This document shows positions 44,658-53,659 of a DNA stretch of 64,000 nucleotides, one piece after another. Both the position numbers and the translations under genes were made by a program. The stretch spans positions 1 through 64,000 of the forward strand of contig WFTQ01000076.1 of assembly GCA_015485355.1 (NCBI GenBank), given 5' to 3'. Source of the DNA: a bacterium. Lineage in GTDB: Bacteria > Calditrichota > Calditrichia > RBG-13-44-9 > J042. The notes beneath the pieces were generated by a model. The model had not been told where the DNA came from, searched no databases, and saw only the letters and a list, made by a program, of their open reading frames with translations. Every line of letters starts with the position of its first letter. Position 1 is the first letter of the stretch.

Positions 44658-45602
44658 TTAATTTTCTTTTTCCCTATAGATCCAGCAGGCCTGGGGGGTA
44701 AGCACATAAAAAAGCCTTTGGCGTTGGTTTTTATAATAGCGCACCGAGAGATCCATCACGGGTTCAGCGATCCGGGGAAAACGCAGTGTGGTCACCCAGG
44801 TCAGTTGAGGCGAGAAGACAAAAACTTCGTTTCCCTCGAGGTCGACGACATAGAGGCGGTTATCCCACCCCCAGGCCAAGCCGGTGGGCCGCTGCAGATC
44901 CGGATGTTTCAACGTTTGCAGATAGTTGCCCAGGTAATCGAATACCACCACAGCTTCCTGCCCCGGATCGCTCACGAACACATGATTGACTTCGTCCACG
45001 GTCAGTTGTACGGGCTCCAGTAACTGACCGTAAGGATCGTCCAGACCCCCGAATACCTGTACGGGCTCGCTGAAGCGGTTAAATTTAATGATTTTCTTGG
45101 TTATATCATCCAGAAGAAAGAGATCGAACTGAGTCGTAACCGCCACGCTGAGTACCTGGTCGAAATCGTAAGGGGGATCCCATCGGGGTATCAACTCGTT
45201 TAGGTAATTCATATACCGATCCAGACGCACCACTCGCTGATTATTATAATCGGCCACAAAAATGTTTAGCGTGGTATGGGCATCCACGTCCCGGGGATCA
45301 TCGAATTGGTCGCCTTGGGTTCCAAATCCACCGATTTCGTGAATAAAATTTCCTTCGCCATCCAGTTTTAACAATCGATGGCGTCCCCGATCCACAATGT
45401 ACAGATTGCCCTCTGAATCCAGGTCGATGGCGGAGGCCTGTTTCAACGGGCCGCCGGGACTTTGGGCCAAATCGATGCGCCGTAGTAAGGTCAACTCCTT
45501 CCGGGGAGTGGATCGGGCAGTACCCCCCATCCATGCCAGAGCTGCCAGGAGACCATAAACCATCGCTCGATATGGAATCCTCATATTACAGGTAGGCAGC
45601 AT
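44658..45602 (-). CDS. Exported NHL/6-bladed beta-propeller protein
   Basis: A 314-residue exported protein with a signal peptide at about 8-30 and repeated NHL-type blades: ASAIDLDSEGNLYIVDRGRHRLLKLDGEGN, DDPRDVDAHTTLNIFVADYNNQRVVRLDR, EPVQLTVDEVNHVFVSDPGQEAVVVFDY and RPTGLAWGWDNRLYVVDLEGNEVFVFS. Such propellers bind proteins or small ligands; function here is unknown. The ATG at 45602 has GGAG six bases upstream. It follows fadJ on the same strand by 156 bases. Confidence 0.8.
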   Translation of the reverse strand: MLPTCNMRIPYRAMVYGLLAALAWMGGTARSTPRKELTLLRRIDLAQSPGGPLKQASAIDLDSEGNLYIVDRGRHRLLKLDGEGNFIHEIGGFGTQGDQFDDPRDVDAHTTLNIFVADYNNQRVVRLDRYMNYLNELIPRWDPPYDFDQVLSVAVTTQFDLFLLDDITKKIIKFNRFSEPVQVFGGLDDPYGQLLEPVQLTVDEVNHVFVSDPGQEAVVVFDYLGNYLQTLKHPDLQRPTGLAWGWDNRLYVVDLEGNEVFVFSPQLTWVTTLRFPRIAEPVMDLSVRYYKNQRQRLFYVLTPQACWIYREKEN

Positions 45603-45758
45603 TGTTCTCCATCATTAAAAATTCCCGATAAAGTCTCCGGCACAAGCGAGCACACGCCCCTTACAGGCCAGAATCTTTCCCCTGGATTCCAACAGAGAAC
45701 CATCATAAACCCTCAAACCTGTATTTATACGCTTTTTGGTACCGTGTTCATGTCCGCG

Positions 45759-47924
45759 TCAGGAGGTAGCGCCGCTAAAATAGTCATAAAACCCTTTTCC
45801 GGAATCGGCGATCTGTTGCAACAGTTTTGTCGGTTGATATCGCTCTCCCACTTCGGCGGCCATCGCCGTCATGTCCTGTACCACCTGATCTACACCTAAC
45901 CGATCCACATACACGAGCAATCCTCCCCGGAAAGGCGGGAAGCCTATGCCGAAGATGAGACCGATATCCACATCGCGGGGACTCCGGACGATATTTTCGT
46001 CCAGGCAGCGCGCTGCCTCGTTAAGCATCAGGTAAATTAATCGCTTTTGGATCGTCTCCGGGGGCATTTGCTTTTCCGGCTTCACCCCCAGAAAGGCATA
46101 CACGGCAGGGTCCACCTTTCGGGGACTCCCTTTTTTCTCCTTGGGCAAATAAAACCCTTTTCCCGACTTGATTCCCAAGCGCCCCGCCTTAACCATTTTT
46201 TCAATGCTTTCGGACTCCGGTAGTCGGTCGCCGATATAGTCCTTCATGACCCTTGCCGCCTTGTAGGCCACATCAATGCCCACCTCGTCATAGAGGCGGA
46301 AAGGCCCCATGGGCATTCCAAAATCCAGCATCGCCCGGTCGATATCTTGAATCGATACCCCGGCATCCAGCAAGACCACGGCTTCTGCCATGTAAGGCAT
46401 GAGCAAACGATTGATCAGGAAGCCCGGACCATCATTGACCACAATAGGGGTCTTTCCCCATTTTTTCGATAATTCCACAATGGTAACAACGGTCTGATCG
46501 GAGGTCTTTTTACCCCGAATAACCTCTATCAGGGGCATACGATGTACGGGGTTGAAGAAGTGCATTCCCACCATCCGTTCCGGGTGGGTAACGGCTTTCG
46601 CTAATTCTGTGATGGGGATGGTCGAGGTATTGCTGGCCACAATGGTGTCCTTCGAAATGTGTTCCATCAGCTCCTGAAACACCTTTTTTTTGATGGACAC
46701 GTCTTCCACCACCGCCTCGATGACCAGATCCGTGTGTTTAAACCCGCTGTAATCCAGGGTCGTACTGATGAGCCCCATCTTCAGGTCCGCTTCCCGCTGA
46801 CTCAACCGGCGCCGTTTTACCAGGCCGTCGAAGAGAGATTTGGCGTGGGCCAGTGCGGTCACCAGGGGTTTTTCATCGATATCTTTCAGGCGCACCGGAT
46901 GGTCTCGATAGGCAGCCAGTTGGGCTATGCCTCCGCCCATTATCCCGGCCCCCAGGACACCAATTTTATGAATCGGCCGGGGTTTGACGTCCGGTTTATC
47001 CACGCCGTTTTCTTTTTTAATTTCTTCAGTGAAAAAGAAGATTCGAATCAGATTTTTCGATACTTCGGTAACGGCCATTTCGGCGAACTTGCGGGCTTCG
47101 TATTCCAACCCCTGGGCGAAATCGTGTTCGGTGCCGTATTTCACGGCATCCAGAGCGGCCAAGGGGGCCGGATAGTGTCCCCGAGTTTCCTTCAGCACCA
47201 TTTCTCTGGACTTTTTAAATATCTGGCTGCGTCCCAAACCGGTGGCTTCCAGGGCAACTTCCATAAGGGGTCGTTTCTTCCGGCGAGACAGGTAGGTTTT
47301 ACCACCATCAGCCAGAATGTTTCGAGCTACCTGCAATGCGGCATCTTCCACAATATTATAGGGCACCACTTCATCCACCAAATGACTTCTGTAGGCCCGC
47401 CGTGCATCCACGGGATTACCGGTAAGAATCATCCTCAAGGCGTTGGATAACCCCACCAGGCGGGGCAAACGCTGCGTCCCCCCCCAGCCGGGAATCACAC
47501 CCAGTTTTACCTCCGGTAACCCAATGCGGGTCTTACTGTGATCGCTGGCTATGCGAAAGGTGCATCCGAGAATAAATTCCGTTCCTCCTCCCATGCAGGC
47601 CCCATGAACTACCGCCAGGGTGGGAAACGGTAGATTTGCCCAGCGATCGATCAGATTCTGACCCAACCGCGATTTTTCATACGCATCATCCACCGTGGTA
47701 ATCTTGAAAATCTCATGCACATCGGCACCGGCAATGAAAATATTCTCCTTGCCACTGACCAGATAGGCCAACCGAATCTCTCCATTGACTTCCAGCTCAT
47801 CGATCAACGCGGGTAATTCCTCCAGAACCGCCCGATTGAAAATGTTGGCCCGGCTGTCAGGAAGGTCAAACACAATTTTCAGAATACCCTTGTCTACAAA
47901 TTCGGTGTGAAAAACTTTGCCCAT
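45759..47924 (-). CDS. fadJ: Beta-oxidation multifunctional protein (enoyl-CoA hydratase/3-hydroxyacyl-CoA dehydrogenase)
   Basis: A 721-residue fusion, the usual FadJ size. Residues 1-200 are the crotonase domain (AGADVHEIF, HGACMGGGTEFILGC, KLGVIPGWGGTQRLPR). About 320 onwards is the NAD-binding 3-hydroxyacyl-CoA dehydrogenase (IGVLGAGIMGGGIAQLAA, SNTSTIPITELA, GMHFFNPVHRMPLIEVIRG, VVNDGPGFLINRLLMPYMAEA), followed by a second C-terminal helical domain. The thiolase gene lies upstream, 111 bases before it, so this is a fadIJ-type pair for fatty acid degradation. A GAGGAG site precedes the ATG. Confidence 0.94.
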   Translation of the reverse strand: MGKVFHTEFVDKGILKIVFDLPDSRANIFNRAVLEELPALIDELEVNGEIRLAYLVSGKENIFIAGADVHEIFKITTVDDAYEKSRLGQNLIDRWANLPFPTLAVVHGACMGGGTEFILGCTFRIASDHSKTRIGLPEVKLGVIPGWGGTQRLPRLVGLSNALRMILTGNPVDARRAYRSHLVDEVVPYNIVEDAALQVARNILADGGKTYLSRRKKRPLMEVALEATGLGRSQIFKKSREMVLKETRGHYPAPLAALDAVKYGTEHDFAQGLEYEARKFAEMAVTEVSKNLIRIFFFTEEIKKENGVDKPDVKPRPIHKIGVLGAGIMGGGIAQLAAYRDHPVRLKDIDEKPLVTALAHAKSLFDGLVKRRRLSQREADLKMGLISTTLDYSGFKHTDLVIEAVVEDVSIKKKVFQELMEHISKDTIVASNTSTIPITELAKAVTHPERMVGMHFFNPVHRMPLIEVIRGKKTSDQTVVTIVELSKKWGKTPIVVNDGPGFLINRLLMPYMAEAVVLLDAGVSIQDIDRAMLDFGMPMGPFRLYDEVGIDVAYKAARVMKDYIGDRLPESESIEKMVKAGRLGIKSGKGFYLPKEKKGSPRKVDPAVYAFLGVKPEKQMPPETIQKRLIYLMLNEAARCLDENIVRSPRDVDIGLIFGIGFPPFRGGLLVYVDRLGVDQVVQDMTAMAAEVGERYQPTKLLQQIADSGKGFYDYFSGATS

Positions 47925-48035
47925 GTTTGGCTCCTCTCTCTATTAAATCCATCCGGCAATTTAATCGCCCCCACAGCCTTACTTTGCCTCGGGGGCAGGC
48001 CATGGCGGCGGAAATCCTCTCGAAGCCGGCTTCGG

Positions 48036-49322
48036 CTACCGTCTTTCCAGTATGATCGCCCCTCCCTGTCCCCCTCCAATACACATCGAAGCGACTCCCA
48101 ATTCCAGATCCCGACGTTTCATCTCTTTTAATAACGTAAGAACCAATCGGGCCGCAGAGGATCCGACCGGATGTCCGAGCGCAATGGCACCGCCATTGAC
48201 GTTGAGCCGCTCTCGGTCCAGAGGTTCCAGAAGGGTTTGATCCCCGAAAGTCTGTTCCACAAAACGGCGATCGGCGAATAGCCGTTCGTTGGCGATCACC
48301 ACGGCGGCAAAGGCTTCGTTAATTTCCCATAGCTGCACGTCTCGGGACTTCAGGCCGGCCTTTTTCAAGGCCTTGGCAATGGCGTAGGTTGGGGCAATGC
48401 CCATATGTGAGGGGTCTACCCCGGCAAATGCATATCCCCGGATATAGCCCAATGGTTCCAATCCCATCGCCTTGGCCTTCTCTTCCGTCATCAAAATCAC
48501 GGCCGCCGCCCCATCGGTAATTTGGGAGGAGTTGCCAGCGGTGACGGAACCAAATTTCCGATCAAATACGGGTTTAAGCTTCGCCAGGGCTTCCATCGAC
48601 TGATTGTGACGGATTCCATTGTCTTCTTCTTGCAGGGTATCGAACCGGGGTGGAAGAGGAACGGGGACAATTTCTTCCCGAAAGAGGCCCAATTTGGTGG
48701 CCTGACTGGCCCGCTGATGACTCAGCAGCGCATAGGCATCCATTTCCTCGCGTGAAATCTGCAATTCCCTGGCCAGCAGTTCCGCCGTCTCTCCCATGAT
48801 CATTCCACAGAAGTAATCGGTTAACCCCAGTTGCAAACTATTGATGGGTTTTAGAAACCGAAGACGCCATCGGGGCAACAAGGCCAATTTTTCGCCCAGG
48901 GTCTTCGCCCGGTTGAAGCGCAGAAGCCAGTCCATAAAGGCCTTGGGGTAAAGCAAGGGGAAGTGGCTCATCGATTCGACGCCCCCCGCCAGTACAACTT
49001 GGGCATCGCCACAGGCAATTTCATAAAACGCTGAAATAATGGCCTGTAAACCGGAACCACAATTTCTTTGCACGGTAAAGGCGGGCACCTGTTCGGGAAT
49101 TCCCGATTTTAGAGCGATAATGCGGGCGATATTGATGGCCTCTACCGGCTGGCCAATATTGCCCCAGATCACCTCGTCAATCTCCCCCGGTGGGATTTCG
49201 GTGCGTTCCAGCAATTCCCGGGTTACTATCCGTCCCAGATCATAAGCGGGAATATCGTTGAACACGGTCCAGGCTCTGGTATAAGGGGTACGCAATCCTT
49301 CCACAATCGCAATCCGCGTCAT
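48036..49322 (-). CDS. fadI: Acetyl-CoA C-acyltransferase (thiolase)
   Basis: A 428-residue thiolase, close to the FadI length. The nucleophile is Cys88 in NCGSGLQAI; the other catalytic residues are His384 in GHPVGSSAAR and Cys414 in CIGGGQGGA, and NEAFA is also present (EINEAFAAV). It carries a long middle insert (about residues 140-230) typical of degradative thiolases. It precedes fadJ on the same strand, and GGGGAGG precedes its ATG. Confidence 0.94.
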   Translation of the reverse strand: MTRIAIVEGLRTPYTRAWTVFNDIPAYDLGRIVTRELLERTEIPPGEIDEVIWGNIGQPVEAINIARIIALKSGIPEQVPAFTVQRNCGSGLQAIISAFYEIACGDAQVVLAGGVESMSHFPLLYPKAFMDWLLRFNRAKTLGEKLALLPRWRLRFLKPINSLQLGLTDYFCGMIMGETAELLARELQISREEMDAYALLSHQRASQATKLGLFREEIVPVPLPPRFDTLQEEDNGIRHNQSMEALAKLKPVFDRKFGSVTAGNSSQITDGAAAVILMTEEKAKAMGLEPLGYIRGYAFAGVDPSHMGIAPTYAIAKALKKAGLKSRDVQLWEINEAFAAVVIANERLFADRRFVEQTFGDQTLLEPLDRERLNVNGGAIALGHPVGSSAARLVLTLLKEMKRRDLELGVASMCIGGGQGGAIILERR

Positions 49323-49397
49323 ACGCCGCCTCCCCTGTTTCGATCAAGACACAAGATAATAAAGAAGGTTATACCAGAAAAGGGATAAGATGAGTTT

Positions 49398-49428
49398 TCC
49401 CGGATCATGGGGGTGCTTCGATCCGGGA
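49398..49428. repeat. Inverted repeat upstream of the thiolase gene
   Basis: TCCCGGATC (49398-49406) and GATCCGGGA (49420-49428) are a perfect 9-bp inverted repeat separated by 13 bases, 76 bases upstream of the thiolase ATG. It could be an operator for the beta-oxidation genes. There is no T-run. Confidence 0.5.
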
Positions 49429-49590
49429 TTACCGTTTGGGCATCGTTTGTCCGTCGCCACGATCCATCGGAAAAGAAGGCGACCCCGATGAGCCTCCGGC
49501 GCATACCCCATGCACAACCGCGGGTAGCTTTTCCAATGACAGGAAGTCGGGGCTCCTGTCCCCACCCTCTGCGACATGCGTTCGGGGAAG

Positions 49591-49713
49591 CTATTGTTGA
49601 GTATCCCCCGATGAAGGTTTATTACGCAAGAATTCCCTCATCTTTTTGCGCTGCCGTTTGATGTAGCGTTTTCTCCTTTTGCGCTTTTCCCTGGGGTTAT
49701 AGCGCTTGCCCAT
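49591..49713 (-). CDS. 40-residue very basic protein, mS38/bS22 (AURKAIP1/COX24)-like
   Basis: A 40-codon gene with ATG at 49713 and TAG at 49591-49593. Of the first 33 residues 19 are Lys or Arg, from MGKRYNPREKRKRRKRYIKR onwards, then the motif KKMREFLRN and a polar tail. A GGGAGGTG ribosome site lies three bases before the ATG. Small basic proteins of this pattern in other lineages (DUF1713/AURKAIP1-COX24 domain; bS22 in actinobacteria, mS38 in mitochondria) are ribosomal proteins at the decoding side of the small subunit. The assignment rests on composition and the KRRKR...RKKMR pattern only. It lies between the nucleotidase and thiolase genes, same strand. Confidence 0.65.
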   Translation of the reverse strand: MGKRYNPREKRKRRKRYIKRQRKKMREFLRNKPSSGDTQQ

Positions 49714-49773
49714 GGTCACCTCCCGCTTTATTGAATAAAATAACCATTGTCCCGGCAACAATCCAAATGAATT

Positions 49774-50340
49774 TCACCCCTCCGGATTCCGGCTGTTTAC
49801 CGCTTCCAGCACGAATTGATAAAACTCGTTCAACGAAGTCACCCGCGGTCCCGTCCAGTCCTGATTCCAGGGCTGATCCATACAGACGGCCAGCCGGCCG
49901 GTCGCCCGAAACGCCTCTAAGTTATCCACAAAATCATCCAGTAAAGCCAGGCCCTCCACGGCTTCTTTATGATAGCAGATGTGAATTTCATTGGTGGGGA
50001 CTTTAAATTTTCCCAGCCAGATAAATGTGGGATAGCGCCATCGACGGGGCTGCGCAGTTACAATGACATTTTCGAATCGGTGTTCCCAGCGCCTCATGGC
50101 CTCGATGGCGCCAGGATACGGTGGTGCCCCGGTCAAAATTTCTTCCAGGAACTGGCGATCGATGAAATCGTAAATGCGCTCGCCAATGGGGAAGAAGGCT
50201 TCCAGCCGCCGGGAACGCACCGTTTTGATCACATGATCGGGGAATTCTCGACGGTAAATCCGGGTCAAGCCGCCGATAAAATCTCGTATCACGCCATCCA
50301 GATCGACCAGCACCCGGATTTTTTGCGAGTTGTGGCTCAT
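49774..50340 (-). CDS. HAD-fold 5'-nucleotidase (NT5C)-like protein
   Basis: A 188-residue HAD-superfamily protein resembling the 5'(3')-deoxyribonucleotidase NT5C group. Motif I is DLDGVIRDF near residue 13 (nucleophile Asp and acid Asp two residues on), motif II is the Thr of VIVTAQ, and motif III/IV is the acidic LLDDFVDN. Segments such as PPYPGAIEAMRRW match the family. It probably dephosphorylates nucleotides. Its ATG overlaps the stop of the upstream reductase gene by four bases, and AAAGGAG lies in that gene's last codons. Confidence 0.85.
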   Translation of the reverse strand: MSHNSQKIRVLVDLDGVIRDFIGGLTRIYRREFPDHVIKTVRSRRLEAFFPIGERIYDFIDRQFLEEILTGAPPYPGAIEAMRRWEHRFENVIVTAQPRRWRYPTFIWLGKFKVPTNEIHICYHKEAVEGLALLDDFVDNLEAFRATGRLAVCMDQPWNQDWTGPRVTSLNEFYQFVLEAVNSRNPEG

Positions 50341-51152
50341 ACCTCTCCTTTATCCATCACCAACTCCCCGCCGTCGACCGGGATGACCCCTCCGTTGATC
50401 CATTGCGCTTCCGGACGCACCAGCAAAGAAATAACATTCGCCACATCCTCGGGAGTGGTGAGTCGTCCCCCGGCATTGCGTTGACGGGCCATCTCGATCA
50501 TTTTCTCATGACCGGGAATTTTCCGCAGCGCCGGCGTATCGGTAACACCCGCCATAATGGCATTCACCGTCACCCCTAAATGCCCCAGTTCCATACCCAG
50601 CTGTTTGACATGATTTTCGAGAGCCGCCTTGGCCGCGGATACCGCCCCGTAATGGGGAAATACCACCTTGCTCCCGCTGCTGGTCATGGCAAAAATACGG
50701 CTCCCCCGCCCCAACAACCCGGCCCAGTACAGTTCTTGAGTCCAGTACACCAGGGAATGGGCCATCACATCCATGGTCATCACCATGCTCGCCTTATTAA
50801 TCGCCTGGTTGGGGGCATCTGCAATGAAGGGTTTTAATGCACCAAACGCCAAACTATGGAGCATGACGTCGATATAGGCTCCGGCAGGGAGCTGCTTTTT
50901 AATCTCGGCCACCACCATCTGGCGTTTTTCATCATCCGCCGCATTCACATTAAAAAAAACCGCCCCCACCCCCTGGCTGCGAATCTGATCCATTACCGCT
51001 TCCACCTTCGGCATTGTGGCTTTCCGATCCAGATGCACCCCAAAAATATGGAAACCGTCCCGCGCCAGCCGAACGGCCGTGGCGGCTCCAAATCCACTGC
51101 TGCTTCCCAGAATTAATGCATATTTTACCCGTTCTGATTGATTGGTACCCAT
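50337..51152 (-). CDS. SDR-family reductase, FabL/FabI-like enoyl-ACP reductase
   Basis: A 271-residue short-chain dehydrogenase. The NADP-binding motif is LGSSSGFGAATAVRL, and MLHSLAFGALKPF matches enoyl-ACP reductases of the FabI/FabL group. The active site is SSGSKVVFPHYGAVSAAKAAL, with Tyr-X6-Lys and the Ser/Thr region before it; the closing NGGVIPVDGGELVM is usual for SDRs. FabL-type enoyl-ACP reduction in fatty acid synthesis is the likeliest reading; a general SDR role cannot be excluded. The nucleotidase gene is translationally coupled to it (four-base overlap). Confidence 0.8.
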   Translation of the reverse strand: MGTNQSERVKYALILGSSSGFGAATAVRLARDGFHIFGVHLDRKATMPKVEAVMDQIRSQGVGAVFFNVNAADDEKRQMVVAEIKKQLPAGAYIDVMLHSLAFGALKPFIADAPNQAINKASMVMTMDVMAHSLVYWTQELYWAGLLGRGSRIFAMTSSGSKVVFPHYGAVSAAKAALENHVKQLGMELGHLGVTVNAIMAGVTDTPALRKIPGHEKMIEMARQRNAGGRLTTPEDVANVISLLVRPEAQWINGGVIPVDGGELVMDKGEV

Positions 51153-51365
51153 TCCTTCTCCTTCATTTTAATGAACTTCAATTGAATCTGTGATCTTCAT
51201 TTCACCGGCCACGATATCGGAAATATTGACGCTTTCCTCCCCAAACCCAAACGATTTTTCAGGTCATTCGAACAGAACTTCGTTGCCCATGTCGGAAAAG
51301 CATCTGCCGATTCGGGTGTTTCGAAAAGAGAGGCCGGAAAACCCGGCCCCATCAGGCACCCATTT

Positions 51366-53399
51366 TCAAGGCGTCTTCAAATGGGTCTCAAACCACCGGA
51401 GCGCCCGCAGAAACACGTCCTTACGATGATTGGGCTCCCGCCCCAGCCCGTGGCCCTCCCTGGGATAGATCACAAACCGGACCGGTCGCCCTAAGGTCTT
51501 TAAAGCCTGGTACATCTCTTGCGAATTGGCCAGATTGGTGTAACGATCCTCCTCTCCGTGGAGAATCAACACCGGTGTCCGTATATTTGCCACATAAAAA
51601 GCGGGAGAATACTTCACATAAGGATGATCCGGGGTAATGGGCTGCTCCCAATAATAGATGCCCAGATACATTTTCTCCCAGCTGGGCTGCCAGGAATTGC
51701 TCCAATCGGTAAAAAGGCTAAAAATTCCAAAAAGGGACACGGCCGCAGCAAATCGCTGGTTCTGGGAGATGATCCAGTTGGTCATGTACCCTCCATAACT
51801 GCCCCCAATAACCCCCATCCGGGTGGAATCCACCCAGCCCTTCTGGATCACCGCATCCACTCCCGCCATGATGTCCTGGTAATCGATGCCGCCCATGTGC
51901 CCCCCCGCCCGGTACCAAATGGCTTTTCCAAACGCATCGTCGTAACCAGAGCTTCCCCTGGGATTGGGGGCCAACAACAGATATCCGTGATTGGCATATA
52001 TTTGATGATAGTACGCCTGACGAAAGACATTACGAAAACGCCCGTACGGCCCGCCATGGATGGTTAAGATGAAGGGGTATTTCCGCCCCGGTTGATAATC
52101 CACGGGGAAAACAACCAGCGCCTCGATCTCCTGCCCATCGATACTGGTATAGCGGAAAACGATCTGTCGTCCCAGGTTGTACGCCGTCAACTGCTTCGAG
52201 AAGTCGGTTAAATAGTGGACTTTGCCTTTGCGAAGACGTACAATTTCCGGAAGCCGCCGGGCATCTTCTGCCAGGGCAAACGCCTGCCCCTTTGAGGCGA
52301 ATATCAACTGATAGAAATTCCCCCCGTCGGGCGTCCAGCGTACGTATCGTTGCGACGAGCGTCGCCAGAAAAATCGGTAAAGATGGGTTTCGGTGCCCTC
52401 GGCCACCTGAATGTACAGATTCCCCGAAGGATCAAAGGCGAATGTCTGGATGGAGCGATGCAGGTCCCGGGTCAGCGTATCGGCGCGGGAGACCCGATGG
52501 TCCGGCTGAAAAGGGATACGGGCCAGATCCCATTCCGCAAACTCGATATCCGGAGTCGTTTGCTGGATATAAAACACCCACCGACCATCGGGAGAAAACC
52601 GAGGTCGATACTCCGGTCCGGGAAAACGGGTCAACGGCCGGTTCCGCCCGCTCTCCAGCTGGAGGCACCAAAGATCATATTTCTGTTCGTCATCGTAGGC
52701 GCCGGTATAATTCGTTTCATACACCATCCACTGTCCGTCGGGGGATAGATCGAATTCACGAACACCGGGATCGAGAACGGCGATTCGGCGGGAAGTTAAG
52801 GATGGATAGTCTACCTTCCAGACGGTTTTACGCACCACGCCACTATCCTTCACCACCGCATCGAATTTAAGGCGCTTTCTGCGCTCTTCCCGTTTGCGAA
52901 TGGAATCGGGTTTGGATTCGGTCGAAATACAAACCAAGAACCGCCCGCCGGGCTCCCACTGATACTGTTCCACCCCTTGGGGCAGGTCGGTCCAGCGCAC
53001 CGCTTCCCCGCCGTCGGCCGGTAGGGCCCATACCTGTACCGTCCCCCGCACCCGTTCTCCAGCCCCTCGGGAATAGGGTCTCGCCGCTAAAAAGGTAATC
53101 CATTTTCCATCGGGAGACCAGCGGGGGGCGTATTCATTGCCGGTGCCGTAGGTAAGTCGACGGGGTTTTTCACCGGGAGCGTCCAGTATCCAGAGCTGGG
53201 TTCGCCAACGGCTTTGTTGAAAATCGGGAACGCGTAGGGTAAAAACAATTCGCCGTCCATCGGGGGAAACGTCAAACCTCTGCGGATATTGGAAACCAAG
53301 CACCGCATCGATGGAAAGGGGCTGCTTTTCGGCGGCCCACAACCCCATGGTCAGCCCGAAACCCATTACCGCCGCCATCCCCAAGGCCCACCGTTTCAT
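51366..53399 (-). CDS. Secreted S9-family serine peptidase (2)
   Basis: About 677 residues, with a signal peptide at about 1-22, a WD40-like propeller (YPQRFDVSPDGRRIVFTLRVP, APRWSPDGKWITFLA) and the C-terminal hydrolase domain. Triad, numbered from the TTG start at 53402: Ser535 (GGSYGG), Asp619 (HGEEDRY) and His651 (GHG). AGGAGG lies ten bases before that TTG and 13 before the ATG at 53399, so either may start translation. It is related to the peptidase at 29253 but is not a close copy. It probably degrades peptides in the periplasm. Confidence 0.92.
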   Translation of the reverse strand: MKRWALGMAAVMGFGLTMGLWAAEKQPLSIDAVLGFQYPQRFDVSPDGRRIVFTLRVPDFQQSRWRTQLWILDAPGEKPRRLTYGTGNEYAPRWSPDGKWITFLAARPYSRGAGERVRGTVQVWALPADGGEAVRWTDLPQGVEQYQWEPGGRFLVCISTESKPDSIRKREERRKRLKFDAVVKDSGVVRKTVWKVDYPSLTSRRIAVLDPGVREFDLSPDGQWMVYETNYTGAYDDEQKYDLWCLQLESGRNRPLTRFPGPEYRPRFSPDGRWVFYIQQTTPDIEFAEWDLARIPFQPDHRVSRADTLTRDLHRSIQTFAFDPSGNLYIQVAEGTETHLYRFFWRRSSQRYVRWTPDGGNFYQLIFASKGQAFALAEDARRLPEIVRLRKGKVHYLTDFSKQLTAYNLGRQIVFRYTSIDGQEIEALVVFPVDYQPGRKYPFILTIHGGPYGRFRNVFRQAYYHQIYANHGYLLLAPNPRGSSGYDDAFGKAIWYRAGGHMGGIDYQDIMAGVDAVIQKGWVDSTRMGVIGGSYGGYMTNWIISQNQRFAAAVSLFGIFSLFTDWSNSWQPSWEKMYLGIYYWEQPITPDHPYVKYSPAFYVANIRTPVLILHGEEDRYTNLANSQEMYQALKTLGRPVRFVIYPREGHGLGREPNHRKDVFLRALRWFETHLKTP

Positions 53400-53659
53400 C
53401 AAGGGAATTTCACCTCCTCCATATTTGAAAGCGGTAATTTAAAAAAATAATCCGAAATTTCAACAGGGAAATCATCCCTTAGAGTGGGAGCCTTCCTTTT
53501 CCGGCCCTTCCCGACGCCCCGCGGCCCTGGAAAGCCCCTTCTGCACGGGTCATCCCAATGCCGCACCCATCGCTGGATCGGCCTCTTGCCGCAGAGGAAC
53601 GGCGGGGTGTCATTCCGGTTCTGCCGAGGTTCCCCAGAAGCATCAACAGTCCGGTCCTG

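Noticed and set aside
46659-47450. 263-codon plus-strand frame inside fadJ
   Set aside because: It is antisense to a clear crotonase/dehydrogenase gene and has no family motifs; it is a shadow of its codon usage.
29253-53399. The two S9 peptidases as a recent duplication
   Set aside because: They share the fold and motifs, but the propeller sequences differ widely and there is no shared flanking DNA, so an old family relation is enough.
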